Source: an uncultured Collinsella sp. (GTDB lineage: Bacteria > Actinomycetota > Coriobacteriia > Coriobacteriales > Coriobacteriaceae). From it: a stretch of DNA of 12,456 bases. The position numbers and the translations under genes are program-made. The stretch covers positions 1 through 12,456 of the forward strand of contig UQWV01000054.1 of the NCBI GenBank assembly GCA_900544845.1, written 5' to 3'. The notes under the pieces are model-generated. The model searched no databases and was not told where the DNA came from. It was given only the letters and a program-made list of their open reading frames with translations. Below are positions 7,024 through 12,382 of this stretch, in pieces (position 1 is the stretch's first letter; each line of letters opens with the position of its first letter).

Positions 7024-8565
7024 CTACCGCGCGGTGCCGAGCGAGCGCTTGACGGCATCACGCCAACCAGCGAGGTTGCTCTCACGGCGCTCGGCGGACA
7101 TGTGAGGATGGAAGATCTTGACGATCTGGGCGTTTTGCTCCAGCTCCTCCAAGTCCTCCCAATAGCCGACGGCAAGGCCCGCCAGGTACGCGGCACCGAT
7201 TGCTGTGGTCTCGACCGTCTCGCACTGCAGCACGGGGATATCCAGCAGGTCAGCCTGGAATTGCATGATGAACTCGTTGCGCGAGGCACCGCCGTCGACG
7301 GACAGACGCTCAATCGCAAGCCCCACGTCCTGCTCCATGGCGCGCAGCACGTCGTAGCTCTGATAGGCCATGGACTCGCAGGCGGCACGCACGATGGTTG
7401 CGCGGCTCGAGGCACCAGTCAGGCCGCACACGATACCGCGGGCATGCGGATCCCACCAGGGAGCACCCAAGCCCGCAAAGGCGGGAACGAAGTAGCAGCC
7501 CTCGTTGTCGCTAATCGAGGTGGCAAGCTGCGCCGACTCGGTCACGTTTGAGATGATGCCCATGTTGTCGCGCAGCCAGTTCATGGTGGAGCCGGCGGCA
7601 AAAATGGAGCCCTCGAGCGCATAGCTGATCTTGCCGTCCGCGGCGATACCAATCGTGGAAACCAGGCCGTTCTGGGATTCGACAATCTCGTCACCGGTAT
7701 TCATGAGCATGAAGCAGCCCGTACCGTAGGTGTTCTTGGTCTGACCGGGATGGAAGCAGCAGTGGCCGAACAACGAAGCCTGCTGGTCGCCCGCCACGCC
7801 CATAATGGGCGGCATATTGGTCATAATATCGCTCGCGACGCGGCCGTAGTCACCCGAGCTCCAGCGAACCTCGGGCATCATGGAGCGCGGAATGTCGAAG
7901 AGCGCCAGCAGGTCGTCATCCCATTCGAGCGTATGGATGTTGAAGAGTGCGGTACGGCTAGCATTGGTGTAGTCGGTAGCAAAGACCTGGCCACCGGTGA
8001 GATTGTAGATGAGCCACGTGTCGATGGTGCCAAACATAAGGTCGCCCGCCGCCGCGCTCTCGCGCGCGCCGTCGACGTTATCGAGAATCCACTGCACCTT
8101 GGAGGCCGAGAAATACGGGTCGAGTGTAAGTCCCGTGCGGGAGCGCACCAGCTCTTCTGCGCCCTGCTCAACCAAATTATCGATCTGAGACGCGGTACGA
8201 CGGCACTGCCATACGATGGCGTTATAGATGGGCTGACCGCTCACGCGGTCCCAGACCACCGTGGTCTCGCGCTGATTGGAGATGCCGATGGCGGCGATGC
8301 GGTCGGAATGAATCCCGCTCTTAAACTGGACCTCCATCATGACCGCAATCTGGCTGGCAAGGACCGCCATGGGGTCTTGCTCCACCCAGCCGGGGCGCGG
8401 GAAGCTGGTTTTGACGCTGCGACGCGCCTGCGCGACGATGCATCCGTACTCGTCGACGATGGTCGCAAGTACCGAGGTGGTGCCGCAGTCGAGCGCCATG
8501 ATGTAGGAACCGCCAAAGTTAAACGAGGCATCTTCCATGCCCAGGCTGCCCAGATTCAACGACAT
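7024..8565 (-). CDS. glpK: Glycerol kinase (FGGY family)
   Basis: This 513-residue protein phosphorylates glycerol with ATP to sn-glycerol 3-phosphate. The ATPase motif MALDCGTTS is at about residues 23-31 (Cys where most have Gln). GISNQRETT (94-102) holds Arg99 and Glu100, DPYFSASK holds Tyr151, and GVAGDQQASLFG holds Asp260-Gln261; together these match the glycerol ligands of the E. coli enzyme. NAIVWQCRRT, ATDYTNASRTALFNI and KNTYGTGCFMLMNTG are further glycerol-kinase signatures. A lead of about 20 residues precedes the usual N-terminus. AAAGG lies upstream of the chosen ATG. The region before GVAGDQQ lacks both the GGTR fructose-bisphosphate motif and the His used for HPr activation. 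It starts 13 bp after the tsaC stop, probably co-transcribed. No glpF or glpD is nearby. Confidence 0.95.
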   Translation of the reverse strand: MSLNLGSLGMEDASFNFGGSYIMALDCGTTSVLATIVDEYGCIVAQARRSVKTSFPRPGWVEQDPMAVLASQIAVMMEVQFKSGIHSDRIAAIGISNQRETTVVWDRVSGQPIYNAIVWQCRRTASQIDNLVEQGAEELVRSRTGLTLDPYFSASKVQWILDNVDGARESAAAGDLMFGTIDTWLIYNLTGGQVFATDYTNASRTALFNIHTLEWDDDLLALFDIPRSMMPEVRWSSGDYGRVASDIMTNMPPIMGVAGDQQASLFGHCCFHPGQTKNTYGTGCFMLMNTGDEIVESQNGLVSTIGIAADGKISYALEGSIFAAGSTMNWLRDNMGIISNVTESAQLATSISDNEGCYFVPAFAGLGAPWWDPHARGIVCGLTGASSRATIVRAACESMAYQSYDVLRAMEQDVGLAIERLSVDGGASRNEFIMQFQADLLDIPVLQCETVETTAIGAAYLAGLAVGYWEDLEELEQNAQIVKIFHPHMSAERRESNLAGWRDAVKRSLGTAR

Positions 8566-8578
8566 CGCTTACACCTTT

Positions 8579-9322
8579 CTATTGCATCGGGTCGGACAGG
8601 ACCCGCTCGATCTCTGATGCGGGAAGTGCGCCTTGGCGCAGGATCTGGAGCCCGCCGTGCTGGAACGACACGATGGTCGAGGCGTCGCGACACGGGGTCT
8701 CACCGGCGTCGACGGCCACGTCGACTCCCTCCAGGATGCGACCCTCGACGGCGGCAAAGCTTGCCGGCGAGGGCGCCCCATGTGTATTGGCACTGGTACA
8801 GGCAAGCGGACTGCCGCAGGAGCGGATGAGCGCCTGCACCACAGGCGAGGCCGACGCGCGAAGTGCCACCGTGCCGTCTGCGGCGCGCATAAAGGTCGGC
8901 ACGCAGGGAGCCGCCTTGACCACGATAGTCAGGGCGCCTGGCCAGCATCGTCGGGCAAGCACGCGAGCCTCTTCGGGGATATCCACGCCGTAGCGGTCGA
9001 GGGCCTCGGCACCATCAACCAGCCAAGCCACAGTTTGCGTGAGCTCGCGCTGCTTGAGAGTAAAGATGCGGCGGTAGCCGGTACCGAGCGCAGGGACCGC
9101 GGCGCCATTGACGGCAGCCTGCGGATCGCGCGGCCATAACAAGGATTCGCTTGTATCTTGGGGGACGGCATCGGAGAAGGCGTTGACCGCCACGGCGACA
9201 CCGTAGACTGTCTCGGTCGGGATCAGAGCCAGTCCGCCGCGGCCGAGCACCTCGGCCGTGCGCTCGACGGCAAGCCGATGCGGCTCGCGCGTTCCCTCGT
9301 ATACCCGATAGACCGTCTGCAT
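8579..9322 (-). CDS. tsaC: TsaC/Sua5/YrdC-type threonylcarbamoyl-AMP synthase
   Basis: The family makes threonylcarbamoyl-AMP from threonine, bicarbonate and ATP, the first step of the tRNA t6A37 modification. The 247-residue protein has the YrdC fold signatures: LIPTETVYGVAVAVN (33-47), CWPGALTIVVKA (126-137), VALRASASPVVQALI (152-166), SPLACTSANTHGAPSP (171-186) and STIVSF (215-220). It lacks the extra C-terminal Sua5 domain. Two oddities are a segment of about 35 residues at 48-84 not usual at this point, and LKQRELTQ where the family normally has KGR or KxRP. Both flank the active-site cleft. The gene is close to glpK and shares the prmC-tsaC-upp neighbourhood known from Bacillus (ywlC). 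The start ATG has AAGGGG about 12 nt upstream, not ideal. Confidence 0.88.
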   Translation of the reverse strand: MQTVYRVYEGTREPHRLAVERTAEVLGRGGLALIPTETVYGVAVAVNAFSDAVPQDTSESLLWPRDPQAAVNGAAVPALGTGYRRIFTLKQRELTQTVAWLVDGAEALDRYGVDIPEEARVLARRCWPGALTIVVKAAPCVPTFMRAADGTVALRASASPVVQALIRSCGSPLACTSANTHGAPSPASFAAVEGRILEGVDVAVDAGETPCRDASTIVSFQHGGLQILRQGALPASEIERVLSDPMQ

Positions 9323-9340
9323 GTGTATGCCAGCCCCTTA

Positions 9341-9409
9341 CGCTCTGGTGCAAGTTTGTTTACTGAGGGGCATTCTCGCACGAAACGTTTAACCCATTTG
9401 CCCAGAGCG
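9341..9409. repeat. Imperfect inverted repeat upstream of tsaC
   Basis: CGCTCTGGTGCAA (9341-9353) and TTGCCCAGAGCG (9398-9409) are imperfect complements (8 bp perfect, then 4 bp after a one-base slip), with about 44 bp between. They lie in the upstream region of tsaC on the minus strand. This could be a regulatory dyad or a leader hairpin. No certain promoter was identified here. Confidence 0.35.
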
Positions 9410-9469
9410 CATGTTGGTTTGGTGAGCGGCCGTAGTAGTCGGTGAAAGTGAGGGGGTTATTGCAGATTT

Positions 9470-9772
9470 TTAGCGAGCAAGCGTAACGGTACGATCGGGA
9501 AACTCAATGCTTGCGACAAGCTTTCCGCCGAGACTTTCTGCGTACCTGCTCAGCGTGTCGAGCCTCATTGATCCCAGCTCCCCGCGCTCGAGCTCCGATA
9601 TGCGTTTTTGAGAAACACCCATCGACTGGGCCACCGAGGCCTGCGTCAGATCCTTTAGTTTGCGAATTTGAGCGAGCTTATAGGCTTCGATACGTTCACG
9701 AGTTTTCTCCTGCTCGGCGGCAATAGATTCACGCGCTATCCCGCGTGATTCCATATACTCATGCAGCTCCAT
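9470..9772 (-). CDS. XRE-family helix-turn-helix protein, antitoxin-like (HigA type)
   Basis: This 100-residue protein has a Cro/C1-type HTH at about residues 33-82. It reads LTQASVAQSMGVSQKRISELERGE, then a helix ending YAESLGGKLVASIEF. The LGGKL...F.DRTVTL ending is typical of HTH antitoxins partnered with RelE/HigB (Gp49-like) toxins. Such proteins bind their toxin and repress their own promoter. It has a good AAGGAGG site 10 nt before the ATG. Upstream, where the toxin should be, there is only a 40-codon ORF that overlaps this start by 37 nt. The protein is therefore either an orphan antitoxin kept as a regulator or half of an unusual two-gene unit. A palindrome at 9868-9882 is a likely operator. 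Confidence 0.8.
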   Translation of the reverse strand: MELHEYMESRGIARESIAAEQEKTRERIEAYKLAQIRKLKDLTQASVAQSMGVSQKRISELERGELGSMRLDTLSRYAESLGGKLVASIEFPDRTVTLAR

Positions 9773-9858
9773 CTTGATCGAGCCTCCTTACCCTGCTCAT
9801 CGAGCCAAGGCTCGATGTAATCGAGCACAATGCGGTATCGATGCGGCTGATTTGACAT
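9736..9858 (-). pseudogene. 40-codon ORF, possible truncated HigB/Gp49-like toxin
   Basis: ATG at 9858 opens a 40-codon frame beginning MSNQPHRYRIVLDYIEPWLD and continuing EQGKEARSR, then WSCMSIWNHAG and a stop at 9736-9738. Its ribosome binding site is excellent (AAGGAG, 6 nt spacer). The first 29 residues (hydrophobic strand, then a P-W/F-LD...K-AR helix) resemble the N-terminus of Gp49-like/HigB toxins, which are normally about 100-120 residues. The last 12 or so codons overlap the HTH gene in another frame. An internal deletion that removed the toxin body but left the expression signals is my preferred reading. A genuine leader peptide or microprotein is the alternative. Confidence 0.5.
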
Positions 9859-9867
9859 ACCTTTCTC

Positions 9868-9882
9868 CTTCTATAGTAGAAG
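9868..9882. promoter_or_regulatory. 15-bp palindrome, probable operator of the HTH module
   Basis: CTTCTA-TAG-TAGAAG is a perfect inverted repeat 10 bp upstream of the 40-codon ORF. On the minus strand it covers a possible -10 box TACTAT (9873-9878), 16 bp from a -35-like TTGCAA (9895-9900). That promoter would start so close to the ribosome binding site that part of the site would be lost, so the exact start is uncertain. Autorepression by the XRE protein is the natural inference. Confidence 0.55.
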
Positions 9883-9967
9883 TTTTACGGTATATTGCAA
9901 GAGCGGAAATAGGCTCGAAGGGTCTTTTTTGCAGAAGTGAAGCCCGAGATCAGTAGGCAACGAGGGG

Positions 9968-10417
9968 TTATTGGACTGCGACGAACTTCTTTGGCCTGCC
10001 GGCATGGCGTTCCTGAGCGGCGTAACGCTCGATGCTGTCGATCGTAATCATCCGACGGCCGTCGACAAGCTCAACATCGAGTTTGCCGGCTTTGACCAGC
10101 GCAGTGATTCGCGGTGCGGAAACCCTGAGGTCCGCCGCCGCGTCCTTAAACGTTCGACACGCCGCTTCCCGAGCGTCCTCGTGGTCGATTTCGACTGAAA
10201 GGGCCACGACCTCGGCCGAACGCTCGTACCCAGCCGGAGCCCGACCATTGTTAAGATCGTCGGCCAAAAACGCCATCAGCGCCTCGATGGCATGAGCTAT
10301 TGCTTCTTCGCGCGTATCGCCATCGGCAAAGGCCCCGGGGACCTGCGGGAAGCTGGCGCAGTAACCGTCGTCTTCTTTTATGAGAACGCAGTCATAGGTA
10401 AATCGTTGCTTCATCAT
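9968..10417 (-). CDS. HicB-like protein with C-terminal DNA-binding segment, no HicA partner
   Basis: This 149-residue protein has an N-terminal HicB fold (residues 4-56): a strand FTYDCVLIKEDDGYCASFPQ, then VPGAFADGDTREEAIAHAIE and a helix. HicB antitoxins bind the HicA mRNA-cleaving toxin and repress their own operon. Residues 88-135 (TFKDAAADLRVSAPRITALV, then KAGKLDVELVDGRRMITIDS) look like an excisionase/MerR-like winged HTH followed by GRPKK. No HicA-sized ORF lies on either side: 109 bp to the next start downstream, 67 bp to prmC upstream. It may be a solitary regulator. Its own promoter contains a palindrome. The start is the first of two adjacent ATGs, with GGGGG close upstream. Confidence 0.8.
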   Translation of the reverse strand: MMKQRFTYDCVLIKEDDGYCASFPQVPGAFADGDTREEAIAHAIEALMAFLADDLNNGRAPAGYERSAEVVALSVEIDHEDAREAACRTFKDAAADLRVSAPRITALVKAGKLDVELVDGRRMITIDSIERYAAQERHAGRPKKFVAVQ

Positions 10418-10421
10418 GACC

Positions 10422-10437
10422 CCCAGCCATCACTGGG
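10422..10437 (-). promoter_or_regulatory. Leader hairpin overlapping the ribosome binding site of the HicB-like gene
   Basis: CCCAG (10422-10426) and CTGGG (10433-10437) pair over a 6-nt loop. On the minus strand the second arm merges into the GGGGG site just before the start codon, so folding could hide the ribosome binding site. The stem is only 5 bp, so the effect may be small. Confidence 0.3.
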
Positions 10438-10440
10438 ATA

Positions 10441-10469
10441 ATTATAAACTAGTCTATAGTTTTTGATAA
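10441..10469 (-). promoter_or_regulatory. Promoter of the HicB-like gene with operator in its spacer
   Basis: On the minus strand a -35 box TTATCA (10464-10469), 17 bp spacer and perfect -10 box TATAAT (10441-10446) face the HicB-like gene. The spacer is almost exactly filled by the inverted repeat AAACTA-GTCTA-TAGTTT (10446-10462). That is a classic arrangement for repression by blocking RNA polymerase. The promoter starts immediately after the prmC stop, so this gene is a separate unit. Confidence 0.7.
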
Positions 10470-10484
10470 ATCAGTTAATAAATA

Positions 10485-11759
10485 TTACCGACGCTGTTTG
10501 GGCTCGGTGACGATGGCTCGGACGATGCGGGGACGATCGGTGAGGTCGCGGACGATGCGCACATCCGACAGGCCCGCTTGGCGGCAGAGCCCGGCGGCGG
10601 CGTCGAGAGCGCCCTCGTAGAGCTCGCAGGCAAAGAGGCCGCCGGCGCGCAACATATAGGGGGCCGCGTTGAGCAGGCGGCGGAAGATATCGAGACCGTC
10701 GGCACCGCCCTCGAGCGCCAGATCGGGCTCAAAGTCCTTGACCTCATGCGGCAGCGAGCGCATGACATCGGTGGGGATGTAGGGCGGGTTGGAGACGAGT
10801 ACGTCAAAGGTGCCCCACTCTTCGCGGGGAATGGAGCTCACCAGGTTTGTGAGGCTGAAGGCGACCTCGTCGGACGTGAGGCCAAGCGCATCGCGGTTTT
10901 TGGTAGCAAGGTCGATGGCGCGCGGCTCGATATCGGTAGCAGTGCAGGTAACGTGCCCGCGGCGCTCCCAGGCAAGGGAGAGCGAAATGCAGCCCGTGCC
11001 GCAGCCGACCTCGAGAACGCGGGCAGTGCGGGGCTCGGCTGGGGCAGATACGTTGGCCTCGGCGGCATCTTGCGCGGGAGTCGCCTGTTGGTCGTTGTCC
11101 TCAATGGCGATGCCGTATTCGTCGAGCTCGGGCTCGGGGGTTTCCATGGCCTCTGCTTCTGCCGCTTCGGCTTCTGCTGCCTGCGCGGCGGCTTCCTCGG
11201 CCTCGCGATCGGCAAGCTCCTCGGCATAGGCACGGCTGCCCAGCACGTCGCCGCCCAGCGCGGCCTCATCGGCGGCCGTCAGGTTGGCGGCACGGCGCTC
11301 GGCAGTCGCGCGCTCATCGGCCAGCGCCGCCTCGGCCTTGCGAGCCTGCTCGACCTCATCATTCCAAGGCAGCTCGGCACGCTGGCGGGCAGCTGCCTCG
11401 GGGCTCAGCACCTCGGCATCCAGGTAATTGAGAACTTCCTCGACGAGCATCTCGGTCTCGGGGCGCGGAATGAGCACGCCGGGAGCGCAGGCAACGTCGA
11501 TCATGCGAAACTGCGTGCTGCCCGTTATGTACTGCAGAGGCTCGCCCTTGGCGCGGCGGACGACCGCCGCATGCATGGTCTCGAGCTGCGCCGCGTCGAG
11601 CGTCTCGTCTATGCGCATATACAAGTCGATGCGCGCCAGACCCGTGGCCGCGCACAGCAGCCACTCGGCAGAAAGACGGGGATGCTCCTCGCCGCGCTCG
11701 GCCAGGTACTCCTTGGTCCACTCGAGACAACGCTTGATGGTCCAGATCTCGTTTGCCAT
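10485..11759 (-). CDS. prmC: Peptide chain release factor N5-glutamine methyltransferase with large insertion
   Basis: The family methylates the GGQ glutamine of release factors RF1 and RF2 using S-adenosylmethionine. The N-terminal helical domain (1-75) leads to GEPLQYITGSTQF (72-84) and APGVLIPRPETEMLVEEVL (92-110). SAM motif I is VLEVGCGTG (248-256), and the catalytic motif is VSNPPYIP (322-329). At 424 residues it is about 145 longer than E. coli PrmC. Nearly all the excess is one Ala/Glu-rich, coiled-coil-like block at about residues 115-245, between PRPETE and motif I. The reading frame is continuous. I chose the ATG at 11759 (AGGGGAGG 5 nt upstream); the longer reading from 11834 would begin upstream of the -10 box. 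Confidence 0.93.
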   Translation of the reverse strand: MANEIWTIKRCLEWTKEYLAERGEEHPRLSAEWLLCAATGLARIDLYMRIDETLDAAQLETMHAAVVRRAKGEPLQYITGSTQFRMIDVACAPGVLIPRPETEMLVEEVLNYLDAEVLSPEAAARQRAELPWNDEVEQARKAEAALADERATAERRAANLTAADEAALGGDVLGSRAYAEELADREAEEAAAQAAEAEAAEAEAMETPEPELDEYGIAIEDNDQQATPAQDAAEANVSAPAEPRTARVLEVGCGTGCISLSLAWERRGHVTCTATDIEPRAIDLATKNRDALGLTSDEVAFSLTNLVSSIPREEWGTFDVLVSNPPYIPTDVMRSLPHEVKDFEPDLALEGGADGLDIFRRLLNAAPYMLRAGGLFACELYEGALDAAAGLCRQAGLSDVRIVRDLTDRPRIVRAIVTEPKQRR

Positions 11760-11777
11760 GGGGTCCTCCCCTCTTGA

Positions 11778-11791
11778 GCGCCGGGTGGCGC
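11778..11791 (-). promoter_or_regulatory. Small hairpin in the prmC leader
   Basis: GCGCC (11778-11782) and GGCGC (11787-11791) pair over a 4-nt loop in the leader, about 18 nt before the start codon and just upstream of the ribosome binding site. It may modulate translation; its role is unknown. Confidence 0.3.
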
Positions 11792-11807
11792 GTGAATGTC
11801 GGAGCAG

Positions 11808-11834
11808 ATTGTACGCGAGGGCGGCACGTGGCAA
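11808..11834 (-). promoter_or_regulatory. Probable prmC promoter
   Basis: Minus-strand boxes TTGCCA (11829-11834) and TACAAT (11808-11813) are separated by 15 bp, slightly short of the ideal 17. The -10 is identical to that of the atp promoter in this window. The leader would be about 40 nt. prmC thus appears to have its own promoter, although in many bacteria it is transcribed with prfA. Confidence 0.55.
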
Positions 11835-11925
11835 GGGGCGATTAGCGGCAATTATCGAGAATCAGCCTAGAATTTTGCTCGGGGCGCAATCGAAGTGTTC
11901 ATTTGTCGACGTCTAGATTTGCATC

Positions 11926-11996
11926 CGTCAAGCTTTTGGCAAGGTTGCCCCAAAACTGACCAATATCTAACCAAACACTTGCCAAATCGCTTGACG
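11926..11996. repeat. 71-bp element: inverted repeat enclosing phased TTGG repeats
   Basis: The left arm CGTCAAGCTTTTGGCAAG (11926-11943) and right arm (11978-11996) are complementary over 8 bp and 9 bp around a small internal mismatch. On the minus strand TTGG recurs at steps of 11, 11 and 10 bp: TTTGGCAAG, TTTGGTTAG, ATTGGTCAG, TTTGGGGCA. An inner GGCAA-GG-TTGCC hairpin lies at the left arm. It could be a regulator binding array, a small mobile repeat or a structured RNA; none of these can be decided here. Confidence 0.45.
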
Positions 11997-12076
11997 AACG
12001 ACACATCGAAAATTGCGCTGCGACTTCTCGGACGATTTTTAGAGCATTAATTTTGATAGCAGAGGAACACTGATAA

Positions 12077-12382
12077 TTACTTTGAGCAGGTAAGCAGCTT
12101 AATAACTAACAATATCGATTGAATAAACTCGAATAGTGATATACCCAACCTAGCCATTGGGGACGTTCTTAAACGACTAGCCAAACAAGAACGTCCCCAA
12201 TGGATACCAAGGCATCCCGATACATCGAGTATTACTGGAATCCCGGCGATACGCTGAATGATTTGTGACGAATAGTCATGTCCATCAAGAAGGCTTGACG
12301 CTTCGGGTAGCTCGTCAATCGATATATTGAGTCCTAGGCCCTTTCGACACCACCTATATTGCGAATCAGCACCGCCGCCCAC
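12077..12382 (-). pseudogene. Unrecognised 101-codon ORF, probably a gene remnant or chance frame
   Basis: A GTG at 12382 opens a frame starting GGGADSQYRWCRKGLGLNIS, with DELPEASSLLDGHDYSSQII following. I do not recognise any family. From about residue 60 the frame runs straight through both arms of the 17-bp inverted repeat at 12154-12203, so its C-terminal third is repeat-encoded, then it ends in a hydrophobic tail. No good ribosome binding site precedes it. A gene fragment truncated by the repeat element is possible; a chance ORF is equally likely. Confidence 0.2.
12154..12203. repeat. REP-like perfect inverted repeat (RAYT/Y1-transposase type)
   Basis: CCATTGGGGACGTTCTT (12154-12170) and its exact complement (12187-12203) form a 17-bp perfect stem with a 16-nt loop. 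Size, symmetry and the GGGGACGTTCTT core resemble the palindromes that I recall accompanying REP-associated tyrosine transposases (IS200-like Y1) in many bacteria. No transposase gene lies in the window, so this would be a solitary copy moved in trans. It may also act as a transcription end, though there is no U-tract. Confidence 0.6.

Noticed and set aside
7750..8829. Plus-strand ORF of 359 codons opposite glpK and tsaC
   Set aside because: It is a shadow frame spanning two real minus-strand genes, with Arg/His-rich non-protein-like composition.
11760..11834. 25-codon N-terminal extension of prmC
   Set aside because: It begins upstream of the proposed -10 box and does not resemble PrmC. The ATG at 11759 has a strong ribosome binding site.
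12200..12268. Plus-strand 22-codon ORF containing YYWNPGDTLNDL, LysM-like at first sight
   Set aside because: It is too short, has no ribosome binding site and starts inside the inverted repeat; the likeness is a few residues only.
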